NCBI RefSeq assembly: GCF_900169075.1
Contig: NZ_LT827015.1
Coordinates: 558,001 to 622,000 of the forward strand
Direction of reading: 5' to 3'
From: Chryseobacterium phocaeense
GTDB lineage: Bacteria > Bacteroidota > Bacteroidia > Flavobacteriales > Weeksellaceae
DNA length: 64,000 nucleotides
Shown piece by piece: positions 17,946 through 26,439 of the stretch; the stretch's first letter is position 1, and every line of letters begins with the position of its first letter. Below the pieces are notes generated by a model, which saw only the letters and a list, made by a program, of their open reading frames with translations, searched no databases and was not told the origin of the DNA. The translations under genes and the position numbers were made by a program.

Positions 17946-19265
17946 ATGAAAATTAAAGTATTCGCTTTGATGCTGCTGCCTGCAGTATACTTCGGTCAGG
18001 TAGGAATCAATAACACAACCCCTCAGGGAACCCTTGACATTACCGCAAGAAATGCAACAGGAACCTCTACCGACAGGGACGGGATCCTTATCCCAAGGAT
18101 AGACCGGCAGAGAGCCCAAAACATGACCGGGGTGCAGACCTCCACTATGGTGTATGTGAACAGCATTGCCACCGGAACACAGACGGGAGCCGCCGTTAAT
18201 ATCGATGCCACGGGCTATTATTTTTATAACGGTACCGTATGGGTGAAGCTCGAGAACCCTACTAATGCGGCGGCGGCAGAAAACATTTATAATGCCAACG
18301 GAACGCTTACCAATAACCGTACGGTAACCCAGGGAGCCAATACCCTGGCCTTCACCGGAACAGCAGCGAATGCTTTTTCCGTAGACGGAACCACATTTTC
18401 CGTGGATGCATCGAATAACAGGGTGGGAATTGGAACATCAGGTCCACTTACCCCGCTGGATATCAGAGGAGAAGGATATGGCTTCCAGCAGAGCAATGGA
18501 ACTGTTGATATAAGAACCTGGATAGGAACCGGCTCCGGAAGTACTGTCCCTTCCGGTTATATAGGAACGAGAACCGAGCATCCTTTGGATCTGATGACCT
18601 TCGATAGCTCCAGGTTAAGGGTAGCCGCAAACGGTAATGTGGGCATCGGTACCATGAACCCGGAAACCCGATTACATGTGAGAACCGCAAATAACAATTA
18701 CGGCTTTCTGCATACAGATGGAACTATCAGGATAATGAGCTATGTAGGATCCGGGAGCTCAAATGGGAATGTCCAGGCAGGCTGGATCGGTACAGAATCT
18801 GATACTCCGCTAGAGATTATGGTCAGGGATACTCCACATATACACATTAATAATTCAGCTGGCGGTTTCAGGGTAGGTATAGGTACCACCAATCCTACTC
18901 AACACTTGCACGTGATCGGAAACATTCTGGCTTCCGGGACCATCACCCCGTCAGATATCAGGATCAAAAAAGAGATCCGGGATAACACCTATGGGCTGAA
19001 TGAGGTCCTAAAGCTGCGCACCATTACCTATAAATATAAGGATGAAGCATTGAGCAGGGACAAAAAAGTAGGGTTTGTGGCACAGGAAATCCAGAAGGCA
19101 ATGCCGGAGCTGGTAACCACAGCCAATGACGAAATGAAAACTTTAGGGGTGAACTATGCGGAAATGACCGTGGTTCTTACAAAAGCAGTTCAGCAGCAGC
19201 AGGAGAAAATCAGCAGGATGGAAGAAGAGCTGAAAGCACTGAAGGCACTGATAGAAAAAAAATAG
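17946..19265 (+). CDS. Secreted fibre-like protein 3 with S74 chaperone domain
   Basis: 439 residues from the ATG at 17946 (MKIKVFALMLLPAVYFGQ signal peptide; an in-frame ATG 33 bases earlier would bury it). The N-terminal module and fibre repeats are near-identical to gene 2 up to about residue 240. The last 105 residues are a Peptidase_S74 intramolecular chaperone: ITPSDIRIKKEIRDNTYGL, YKYKDEALSRDKKVGFVAQE, then a coiled coil ending EELKALKALIEKK. In phage tailspikes this domain trimerises the fibre and cleaves itself at a Ser-Asp pair; the SD in TPSDIRIKK is the candidate. A UUCG terminator follows. Confidence 0.88.
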   Translation: MKIKVFALMLLPAVYFGQVGINNTTPQGTLDITARNATGTSTDRDGILIPRIDRQRAQNMTGVQTSTMVYVNSIATGTQTGAAVNIDATGYYFYNGTVWVKLENPTNAAAAENIYNANGTLTNNRTVTQGANTLAFTGTAANAFSVDGTTFSVDASNNRVGIGTSGPLTPLDIRGEGYGFQQSNGTVDIRTWIGTGSGSTVPSGYIGTRTEHPLDLMTFDSSRLRVAANGNVGIGTMNPETRLHVRTANNNYGFLHTDGTIRIMSYVGSGSSNGNVQAGWIGTESDTPLEIMVRDTPHIHINNSAGGFRVGIGTTNPTQHLHVIGNILASGTITPSDIRIKKEIRDNTYGLNEVLKLRTITYKYKDEALSRDKKVGFVAQEIQKAMPELVTTANDEMKTLGVNYAEMTVVLTKAVQQQQEKISRMEEELKALKALIEKK

Positions 19266-19313
19266 ATTAATTCCATTTCCATATTTTTTTCGATTCTATT
19301 AACATGAATGATG

Positions 19314-19345
19314 TAAAGCTTATCTTCGGATAAGCTTTATTTTTT
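19314..19345 (+). terminator. Terminator of fibre-like gene 3
   Basis: The 11-bp perfect stem TAAAGCTTATC/GATAAGCTTTA has a cUUCGg tetraloop and six T. Confidence 0.92.
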
Positions 19346-19352
19346 AGAAGCA

Positions 19353-19380
19353 ACTGGGTGAAACAGCACTTTCACTTGGT
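19353..19380 (+). promoter_or_regulatory. Candidate LytTR-type operator, copy 3
   Basis: ACTGGGT at 19353-19359 and ACTTGGT at 19374-19380, 21-bp period. It lies 59-86 bp before the kinase GTG at 19439. The spacer GAAACAGCACTTTC has the same GAAA...CTTTC ends as copy 1. Confidence 0.6.
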
Positions 19381-19438
19381 AAAGAATAGAAGAGGATCCG
19401 TAAAGATTTGCTTACTTTGCAGTATAGATCTGAAATCC

Positions 19439-21217
19439 GTGAAAACAGTTTTTAAAATATTTTTCATCTTCATTATGGCTGCAGGAAATTCCTGTCCGGC
19501 ACAGGATTCCACACGGGTTACGCAGGCCTATAAATCTTCGGTAAGGCTGAAAAGAGCCGTAGACAATAATGATGACAAAGGCGTTGCAGACAGCTATATG
19601 GGTATTGCCAACGATTATTACAACCAGGGGAATTATGCTAAAAGCGAAGAGTTTCTGATAAAAGCCAGAACGATCTACAAAAACCTTAACGACAAAAAAA
19701 ACCTGGAATCCGTTACCCGGAAAATTGCCCAGTCCCAGGAAAAGCAGAATAAAATAACCCCTGCCATCAGCAATTACAGCATGGCCGCCGAGATGAGCTA
19801 CAACGAAAAGAACAGAGCCGTGAATGCCAATGATGCCGCCAGGCTCTCTTCTCCCAATGTTGAGCAAAAGGCAGAAGCCATCCAGGAAAATATCAAACTC
19901 AATCTTAAAGCAAAAGATAAAGGCGATCTGGCCGCAAACTACAGTCAGCTGGCCGATGTGAACATCCAGCAGAACAATATTCCCAAAGCGGAGGAAAACC
20001 TGAACAACGCCTATGTGCTTTCTAAAAAGGAGGCACCGCAGCAGGCTCTGGAAATCAATCAGAAGCTGACGAATTTCTATGTAGAAAACCGGAATTTTGA
20101 AAAAGCCATAGAAGCCAAGAAGAAAGTATTGAAAGAAGATTTCGTTAAGGAAAATTCCCAGGAAAAAGTGAATCAGATTCAGGAGCTTGCGGATATTTAT
20201 ATTAAGAAAAATGATCCTGAAGAAGCGGTAGCCTTATTAAAAAACGCTTATGGAATTGCCCTGGAAAAAGGACATACACTGGAAGCCCGGAAAAGTGTAA
20301 AACGGCTGGACAGCCTTTATAATATAACGGGAAATACCGGTGCTTCAGTAGCATTGTACAGGGATTTCCTCGGAAAACTTCCGGATCTTGTCTCCAAAGA
20401 CAGAAGCCTTGTAGATAACAAAATACTGGAAGATACCGAACAGCGGATCTCACAGCTGGAAAAGGAAAAAGAACTGAAGGATGCGCTGATCCGGAAGAAA
20501 AATGTATTTAATTACAGCCTGATCGGAGCTTTGGTTCTGCTGACAGGTTTGATCATCTTTATTTTCAGAACCCTGAAAAAAGTTCAGATCAAAAATAAAA
20601 AAATTGCCCTGCAGTCGCTGAGGCGTGAAATGAACCCTCATTTTATCTTCAACAGCCTGAACAGTGTGAACCATTTTATTGCAACCAATAACGAGCTGGA
20701 AGCCAACCAGTATCTGACCAAATTCTCAAAGCTGATGCGAGGTGTGATGCAAAATTCTGCCGAAGATTTTATCCCTTTCCAGCAGGAGCTGGATCTTCTC
20801 CAGAATTACCTTGCCCTCGAAAAAACACGTTTTGCAGATAAATTTGACTATGAAATTAACGTAGACGAAAGCCTGAATACGCAAAGCCTGAAAATTCCTG
20901 GGATGCTGATTCAGCCGTTCCTTGAAAATGCCGTGTGGCACGGACTCCGTTACAGAAGTGATAAAGGATTTTTAAAACTTGATTTTGAAAAAGAGGATCA
21001 TCACCTGAAAATCACCATTGAAGATAATGGAATTGGTATTGAAGAAAGCAAAAAGCAGAAAACCCAGCATCAGAAAACGAGGGAAGGCCGTGGAATGAAA
21101 AATACCATGGAAAGAATCAAGCTGCTGAATGACCTATACCACCAGGATATCCGGTGTAAGGTGACTGATAAAAACGGTGAGCAGGGAGTTCTGGTGGAGA
21201 TCAGTTATAAAATTTAA
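19439..21217 (+). CDS. TPR-containing sensor histidine kinase (LytS/YehU type)
   Basis: 592 residues from the GTG at 19439. The N-terminus MKTVFKIFFIFIMAAGNSCPAQ is a signal peptide. TPR repeats fill about 25-340, a transmembrane helix (YSLIGALVLLTGLIIFIF) lies at about 358-375, and the His_kinase domain carries the phospho-acceptor H401 in NPHFIFNSLN. The ATPase N-box reads IQPFLENAVWHG, and DNGIG and GRGMKN follow. The frame is open to 19358, but that start would lie inside the direct-repeat operator, so 19439 is preferred. The likely partner is the LytTR regulator at 23469, three genes downstream. Confidence 0.9.
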   Translation: MKTVFKIFFIFIMAAGNSCPAQDSTRVTQAYKSSVRLKRAVDNNDDKGVADSYMGIANDYYNQGNYAKSEEFLIKARTIYKNLNDKKNLESVTRKIAQSQEKQNKITPAISNYSMAAEMSYNEKNRAVNANDAARLSSPNVEQKAEAIQENIKLNLKAKDKGDLAANYSQLADVNIQQNNIPKAEENLNNAYVLSKKEAPQQALEINQKLTNFYVENRNFEKAIEAKKKVLKEDFVKENSQEKVNQIQELADIYIKKNDPEEAVALLKNAYGIALEKGHTLEARKSVKRLDSLYNITGNTGASVALYRDFLGKLPDLVSKDRSLVDNKILEDTEQRISQLEKEKELKDALIRKKNVFNYSLIGALVLLTGLIIFIFRTLKKVQIKNKKIALQSLRREMNPHFIFNSLNSVNHFIATNNELEANQYLTKFSKLMRGVMQNSAEDFIPFQQELDLLQNYLALEKTRFADKFDYEINVDESLNTQSLKIPGMLIQPFLENAVWHGLRYRSDKGFLKLDFEKEDHHLKITIEDNGIGIEESKKQKTQHQKTREGRGMKNTMERIKLLNDLYHQDIRCKVTDKNGEQGVLVEISYKI

Positions 21218-21229
21218 TATGAAGTGGCT

Positions 21230-21385
21230 GGAAGCTGGAAGCGAGAGGCTGGAAGTTGCTATATGAGTTAATACTAAATACCAGCCATAGAATTTATAAA
21301 GCAGTTTAAAAAAATTAATACAATTCCTTTAAAGTTCTTTTTCAGACTTCAATAACTTCCCTCTTCAATCTTCATGCTTCCGGAC
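21230..21385. repeat. Intergenic element with GGAAG-rich and CTTCC-rich ends
   Basis: The left end (GGCTGGAAGCTGGAAGCGAG) and right end (CTTCCCTCTTCAATCTTC) are roughly complementary, enclosing an AT-rich centre. A similar layout occurs at about 46395-46500, with shared words such as AAGCAGTTT and TTTAAAGTT. Possibly a degenerate dispersed repeat. Confidence 0.35.
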
Positions 21386-21456
21386 CATTACAGGTCATTT
21401 TCATTATTCTGTAACCAATTTAAAATAAATGTTGTCTTATAGGTAAAACTAAAAAG

Positions 21457-22152
21457 ATGACTACCGAAAACAAAACGGCCAGACAGGCAGGATTCCTTTA
21501 CCTTATTGTTGTATTGACTGGGCTTTTCAGCTTAATGTATGTACCCTCGAAGCTTATCGTGCGGGAAGATCCGGCCCTTACTTTTCAACAGATTTTCCAA
21601 TCCTCACAACTTTTCAGGTTAAGTATTGCCGGAAGCATGATCTGCTATATTGCCTTTACACTGCTTCCCCTTGTTCTTTACAGATTGTTGAAAGACGTCA
21701 ATGGAGCTTACGCAAAGCTCATGGTGATCCTGGCATTGATCAGTATTCCCATTTCGTTTCTCAACTTACAGAATAAATTTTCTGTGCTCACGATCGTTGA
21801 AGGAGCCGGATATTTAAAAGCCTTCAATGCAGAGCAGTTGCAGGCACAGGTGATGTTTCTTTTGAATAGCTACAACAAAGGAATTTTAATTGTTCAGATC
21901 TTTTGGGGGCTTTGGCTTTTGCCATTTGGATACCTGGTCTGTAAATCCGGTTTTTTACCCAGAATTTTAGGAGTTTTTTTAATGCTGGGATGTGTAGGCT
22001 ATGTCCTCAATGTACTGGGAAGGACCATTATTCCTGATTTTTCAGACTACGCCATATCCGGCTATATAACGCTTCCTGCTTCAATCGGTGAAATAGGAAT
22101 GTGTCTATGGCTGCTGATTGGCGGTGTTAAAAACAGAAAACAGACCAATTAA
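21457..22152 (+). CDS. DUF4386 family membrane protein
   Basis: 231 residues with about six hydrophobic segments; inner membrane. It opens MTTENKTARQAGFLYLIVVLTGLFS and has the pattern of DUF4386, a family of unknown function common in Gram-positive bacteria and Bacteroidota. The C-terminus GEIGMCLWLLIGGVKN fits. It precedes another small membrane protein by 21 bases, so they are probably cotranscribed. It sits between the sensor kinase and the response regulator without an evident link to either. Confidence 0.75.
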   Translation: MTTENKTARQAGFLYLIVVLTGLFSLMYVPSKLIVREDPALTFQQIFQSSQLFRLSIAGSMICYIAFTLLPLVLYRLLKDVNGAYAKLMVILALISIPISFLNLQNKFSVLTIVEGAGYLKAFNAEQLQAQVMFLLNSYNKGILIVQIFWGLWLLPFGYLVCKSGFLPRILGVFLMLGCVGYVLNVLGRTIIPDFSDYAISGYITLPASIGEIGMCLWLLIGGVKNRKQTN

Positions 22153-22173
22153 CCAAACAAAAAATACTTCATC

Positions 22174-22590
22174 ATGAATACTTCTGCAAAATTTGAAGAT
22201 GCGAAAGTGAATATCAGAATGATACTTTCAAGTCTCTGGGCTGCTGTCACATTGTGCTATCTCTACGGCGATTATTTTGAATTATATGTTCCTCAGAAAG
22301 CAAAAGGCCTCGTAGAAGGAACCAATCTGCTGGATACCCCTGTGAAATTGTTCATCGCGGCGTTTGCACTCTCGCTTCCGGCTGTGATGGTTTTTCTATC
22401 TCTTATTGTAAAACCGCAGGTCAACAGAATTCTTAATATTAGTTTAGGAATATTTTTTACAGCGGTCATGCTGCTTATCGCGGTGACTTCCCTCACGGCA
22501 TGGCGTGCCTTTTATGTTTTCCTGGCCCTGGTGGAAAGCTTCATCACGATACTCATCGTGGTCTATGCCTGGAAGTGGAAACGGGTCTGA
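22174..22590 (+). CDS. Four-helix membrane protein, DUF6326-like
   Basis: 138 residues, four hydrophobic helices, with the conserved first-helix stretch LSSLWAAVTLCYLYGDYFELY. This resembles the DUF6326 group of small inner-membrane proteins; function unknown. It follows the DUF4386 gene by 21 bases, suggesting one transcript. The C-terminal AWKWKRV is basic and probably cytosolic. Confidence 0.65.
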   Translation: MNTSAKFEDAKVNIRMILSSLWAAVTLCYLYGDYFELYVPQKAKGLVEGTNLLDTPVKLFIAAFALSLPAVMVFLSLIVKPQVNRILNISLGIFFTAVMLLIAVTSLTAWRAFYVFLALVESFITILIVVYAWKWKRV

Positions 22591-22690
22591 AGGGTGATTG
22601 GGTTCAGGTTTTGTCCGGAAATAATCCTGTAAGCCAAATATTTTTTATTTTTACATGAATATCCGGATATTTTACCGGACTCAATTGAAA

Positions 22691-23410
22691 ATGAACAAAT
22701 ATGTATTTATTGCGATACTGATATCTCTATGGACAGGAACCTTGCAGGGACAGGAGATGAATATCGACAGGTTTGATAAGATGGTAAAAGCCCTGAAGCT
22801 CGATAAAACCAGAATCAAAGAAGAATTTTGCACCGAAAAGAAAATGCCGGGCGCAGAAGAGTCATACATTGCAGTGCTTCCGGTTCTGCAGGGAAAAGAG
22901 GAGGACGACTTTTTCGTAGTCCGGAATTATATTGTGATCACCAATGAAAATGGTGAAATCAAAAATAAGTATTTCGATCCGGTTGACATTACATCAGACG
23001 CTGTTATGCTCCAAAGTATGATGATAGATACAGGCCTGTACAACATCAGCAGCGGAATCCGCGCTTTTGGCGTAAAAGTAAGTGTCAGGAACGGAAGCCA
23101 GCCCAATCCGTATTCTTCTGAAACGATCTCACTGTATTATCCGGCGGGGCAAACCCTTAAAAAAGTTTTAAATGAATTTGAACTAAGCCGCTACAGTGTC
23201 GAATGGAATACCCGCTGTACCGGTGAATCTGACGATGATACTTCCGTGATTATAATGGATAAGACAAAAACGAACAGCTTTACTGATCTTAAAATCAAAA
23301 CCACCTCGGTCAACAGAAAAACCAAAGATGTAAACGGAGACTGCAAGGAAAACGAAACCTCAAAAACCTCTTACCGCATCTTGAAATTCAAAAACGGCAA
23401 ATACCAATAA
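22691..23410 (+). CDS. Exported protein of unknown function
   Basis: 239 residues from the ATG at 22691. The signal peptide is MNKYVFIAILISLWTGTLQGQ. The rest is soluble, with an acidic Glu/Asp-rich middle (QGKEEDDFFVVRNYIVI) and a Lys-rich C-terminus (SYRILKFKNGKYQ). Cysteines at CTEKK, RCTGES and GDCKEN may form disulphides. I do not recognise the family. It lies 58 bases before the LytTR regulator and may share its transcript. Confidence 0.65.
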   Translation: MNKYVFIAILISLWTGTLQGQEMNIDRFDKMVKALKLDKTRIKEEFCTEKKMPGAEESYIAVLPVLQGKEEDDFFVVRNYIVITNENGEIKNKYFDPVDITSDAVMLQSMMIDTGLYNISSGIRAFGVKVSVRNGSQPNPYSSETISLYYPAGQTLKKVLNEFELSRYSVEWNTRCTGESDDDTSVIIMDKTKTNSFTDLKIKTTSVNRKTKDVNGDCKENETSKTSYRILKFKNGKYQ

Positions 23411-23468
23411 CTTTTTCCCATATCCCCGCCACCTATTACCTAATATCTGCCACCTACAACCAGAAACA

Positions 23469-24203
23469 ATGAAAATAAAATCCGTAATCGTAGACGATGA
23501 GCTTATAGCCAGAGAAGTTTTGAGAAACTATCTCACAAAATACTGCCCGCAGGTGGAAATAGCAGGCGAGGCTGAAAATATTAAAGAAGCCGTTCCCTTG
23601 ATCAATGAAACCCAACCTCAATTGGTATTTCTGGATGTAGAGATGCCGTTCGGGAATGCGTTTGATGTGCTGGAAGCCACAAAAGATCTGTCTTACGAAA
23701 CTATTTTCATCACTGCATTTTCCCAGTATTCTTTGCAGGCGCTCAATAAATCGGCAAGCTATTATATTTTAAAGCCGATAGATATCCAGGAACTGATTCT
23801 GGCCGTGAATAAAGTCGCTGAAAGCCTTGAAAAAAAGGAAGAAATCAATCGCAATAAAATTCTTCTTGAAAATTTAAAACTGAAACCTGAAAAACAACAA
23901 CTCATTTTACCCACACTTCAGGGGTTTGATGTGGTGAAAACCGAAGATATCCTCAGGCTGCAGGCAGACGGAAATTTTACCCAGGTTTATCTTACGGACG
24001 GTTCCAAAAAAATGGTATGCCGTTTCCTGAAACATTTTGATGATCTTCTGGAGAATCCGTTCGTCAGGGTTCACCGTTCCCACATCATCAACGCAGGCTT
24101 TGTAAAATCTTACCACAAAAGCGGGACGGTCATGCTTTCGGATAATACGGAAATTGAAGTTTCCGGCAGTTTCAAAGACAATTTTCTGAAGGTCTTTTCA
24201 TAG
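23469..24203 (+). CDS. LytTR-family response regulator
   Basis: 244 residues. The receiver domain has acidic pocket D9/D10 and phospho-acceptor D56 in VFLDVEMP, with conserved TAFSQYSLQAL and K in ILKPID. The C-terminal LytTR DNA-binding domain starts near residue 140 (LQADGNFTQVYLTDGSKK, NPFVRVHRSHIINAGFVKS). LytTR domains bind pairs of short direct repeats about two helical turns apart, and three such pairs with a 21-bp period are seen upstream of the DUF4139, SIMPL and sensor-kinase genes. The kinase at 19439 is the likely partner. Confidence 0.93.
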   Translation: MKIKSVIVDDELIAREVLRNYLTKYCPQVEIAGEAENIKEAVPLINETQPQLVFLDVEMPFGNAFDVLEATKDLSYETIFITAFSQYSLQALNKSASYYILKPIDIQELILAVNKVAESLEKKEEINRNKILLENLKLKPEKQQLILPTLQGFDVVKTEDILRLQADGNFTQVYLTDGSKKMVCRFLKHFDDLLENPFVRVHRSHIINAGFVKSYHKSGTVMLSDNTEIEVSGSFKDNFLKVFS

Positions 24204-24234
24204 AATTTATCGTTCCTTAACAGCCCAAAGGCAT

Positions 24235-24242
24235 TATTTTTG
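24235..24242 (+). promoter_or_regulatory. -7 box of the lipocalin gene
   Basis: TATTTTTG matches TAnnTTTG, 33 bases before the ATG at 24276. Confidence 0.5.
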
Positions 24243-24275
24243 AAGTTTTCACGGCAACCACACAAAATATCCATT

Positions 24276-24818
24276 ATGAAAACGTTCCAGAAAATTGCTG
24301 TTCCCGTGGCATTAGGGGTTTTAGGTCTCATGATTTACAGCTCCTGTTCAACAGGAATTCCGAAAGGAGCAACAGCCGTCCGTAATTTTGATGCTAAAAA
24401 ATACCTCGGAAGATGGTATGAAATAGCCCGCTTCGATTACAGATTCGAAAAGGATATGGACAATGTAACCGCCGAGTATTCTGAAAACCCCAATGGTTCT
24501 ATCCGCGTAAGCAATAAAGGCTATAATTACGTTAAAAAAGAATGGAAAGAATCTGTGGGTGAAGCCAGATTCGTGAAAGATAAAACCGAAGCCCGGCTTA
24601 AAGTTTCATTTTTCAAACCGATATGGGCCGGCTACAACGTCATTGATATCGATGAAGATTATCAGTACGCTTTGGTTGCCGGAAACAGTTTAAAATACCT
24701 CTGGATCCTGTCCCGTACCACCACCATCCCTGAAAGCATAAAACAGCGTTTCCTCGAAAAAGCAAAAAAGATCGGCTATACTACAGATGAGCTGATCTGG
24801 GTGAAGCATAATCAGTAA
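24276..24818 (+). CDS. Lipocalin family lipoprotein (Blc-like)
   Basis: 180 residues. The N-terminus has a hydrophobic segment ending MIYSSCSTG (lipobox-like SSC). The first lipocalin signature is DAKKYLGRWYEIARFDYRFEK (G-x-W), and the last strand LWILSRTT carries the conserved Arg. Blc-type lipocalins bind fatty acids or lysophospholipids at the outer membrane and help under envelope stress. The start at 24276 is chosen to place the signal at the N-terminus. Own promoter; probably monocistronic. Confidence 0.9.
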   Translation: MKTFQKIAVPVALGVLGLMIYSSCSTGIPKGATAVRNFDAKKYLGRWYEIARFDYRFEKDMDNVTAEYSENPNGSIRVSNKGYNYVKKEWKESVGEARFVKDKTEARLKVSFFKPIWAGYNVIDIDEDYQYALVAGNSLKYLWILSRTTTIPESIKQRFLEKAKKIGYTTDELIWVKHNQ

Positions 24819-24830
24819 TTAGCTAATGAG

Positions 24831-24966
24831 GCGAAGAAAGCTGAGAAAGAAAAGATGGCAAAAAGGCTAAACCGCAAAAGGGCTAAAAAGCAAAACGGTA
24901 AAACGGCCGATTAGCAAATTCACAAATAAGCAAATTCACGCTCTTAGCTTTCTTCGCTTTCTCAGC
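24831..24966. repeat. Long-range inverted repeat
   Basis: GCGAAGAAAGCT (24831-24842) pairs perfectly with AGCTTTCTTCGC (24946-24957). The overlapping GCTGAGAAAG (24840-24849) pairs with CTTTCTCAGC (24957-24966), so two alternative foldings compete. The inside is rich in AAAAGGC words like the element at 6716-6775. Probably terminator DNA of the lipocalin gene expanded by duplication. Confidence 0.5.
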
Positions 24967-25076
24967 TTCCTTTGCCCTTTCGCCCTTTCGCCTTTTTACT
25001 ATTTTCCCCTTTTCTCCATTGCCCTCTCACCATTTTTCCCGTCCTTTGCAGAAGATTTTTTTTCAAAAATTACCAT

Positions 25077-26327
25077 ATGGAAAAAGCTGTTCTGATCACT
25101 ATTGGTGATGAAATCCTTTCCGGAAATACCGTTGATACCAATTCTAATTTTATTGCCACTGAACTTAAAAACATCGGCATACAGGTTACACAGATCTTCA
25201 CCATCTCCGATGAGATCGATACCATTAAAAATACTTTAAAAACTGCTTTTGAGCTGGGCGATCTCGTCATTACCACAGGAGGTCTGGGCCCTACGAGGGA
25301 TGACAAGACCAAAAAAGCGCTGGCCGAATTTTTTAATGACGAGATTGCACTGGATGAGGTTACGTTCAACCACCTTAGAAATTATATGGAAAAACGGGGG
25401 CGCATTGATATTCTTGAACGGAACAAAGAACAGGCGTTCGTCCCTACAAAATCGGTAGTTTTTCAGAACCACTTCGGGACCGCACCCTGTATGATGATGG
25501 AGCAGGACGGGAAATTGAGCTTCAGCCTTCCGGGAGTTCCATATGAAGTGAAACCATTAATCAGGGATCAGATTATTCCTTATCTGAAAGAAAAATTCAA
25601 CCTTTACTATATCCACACCAGAATAGTTTCCGTGGTGGGAATTCCCGAGAGTATTCTCGCAGATACCATTGAAGACTGGGAACTCGCCCTTCCCGGAAAT
25701 ATGACATTGTCTTATCTGCCGGTAGGAACCCGTGTGAAGCTGAGAATTACAGCATCCGGAGAGAATGAGGAGGCTTTAAAACAGCAGGCTGAGCATGAAA
25801 TACAGAAACTTCTCCCTCTGGTGGAAGGCCATGTCATTGCGGTGACTGAAGATAAAATAGAAAATATTCTTGCAGAGCTTCTTGCAGAAAGAAAACTGAC
25901 AATTTCCACCGCAGAAAGCTGTACCGGAGGTGAACTGGCCAAAATGATCACGTCCAATTCCGGGAGTTCAAAATACTTTCTTGGAGGAATAGTAGCCTAT
26001 GCCACGGAAAAGAAAGTTCAGATTTTAAACGTTTCTCAGGATACGGTGGATCAGTTTACGGTGGTCAGTGAGCAGGTCGCTGCGGAGATGGCACTGGGTT
26101 GTCAGAAATTGTTTGATACGGATATTTCCCTGTCTACAACAGGTGTTGCAGGCCCTGGTAAAGGGGAGGATGGCAAAGAAGTGGGAACGGTTTTCTACAC
26201 CATACGAATCAAAGATAAAGAAGTCACTTCAAAATTATACCTGCCTCATTTAGACCGGATTGATTTTATGAATTTTGTTTCACAGAAGATTATTCAGGAT
26301 CTGGTAGGGCTGTTAATTTCAGAATGA
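25077..26327 (+). CDS. cinA: CinA family protein, nicotinamide-nucleotide amidohydrolase
   Basis: 416 residues. The N-terminal MoCF-like domain starts MEKAVLITIGDEILSGNTVDTN and contains TTGGLGPTRDD. The C-terminal PncC domain (about 255-416) contains STAESCTGGELAKMITSNSG and the GVAGPGKGEDGKEVGTV stretch, typical of NMN deamidases that recycle NMN to nicotinate mononucleotide. The ATG at 25077 gives family length. An in-frame start further upstream would run through repeat DNA and is rejected. It is followed after 112 bases by an M13 peptidase gene. Confidence 0.93.
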   Translation: MEKAVLITIGDEILSGNTVDTNSNFIATELKNIGIQVTQIFTISDEIDTIKNTLKTAFELGDLVITTGGLGPTRDDKTKKALAEFFNDEIALDEVTFNHLRNYMEKRGRIDILERNKEQAFVPTKSVVFQNHFGTAPCMMMEQDGKLSFSLPGVPYEVKPLIRDQIIPYLKEKFNLYYIHTRIVSVVGIPESILADTIEDWELALPGNMTLSYLPVGTRVKLRITASGENEEALKQQAEHEIQKLLPLVEGHVIAVTEDKIENILAELLAERKLTISTAESCTGGELAKMITSNSGSSKYFLGGIVAYATEKKVQILNVSQDTVDQFTVVSEQVAAEMALGCQKLFDTDISLSTTGVAGPGKGEDGKEVGTVFYTIRIKDKEVTSKLYLPHLDRIDFMNFVSQKIIQDLVGLLISE

Positions 26328-26439
26328 GTTTTAACTATCAGGGTTTAAAATAATCAATAGATGGTGCCGTTGATATTTTATTAAAATTAACGTAACAAAT
26401 TATTAAAAAGACAGACATATAACAAAAATTGCTATCATA

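Noticed and set aside
19358..19438. Longer GTG start for the sensor kinase
   Set aside because: It would begin inside the direct-repeat operator and place 27 extra residues before the signal peptide. The 19439 GTG also gives the same operator distance as the two other genes.
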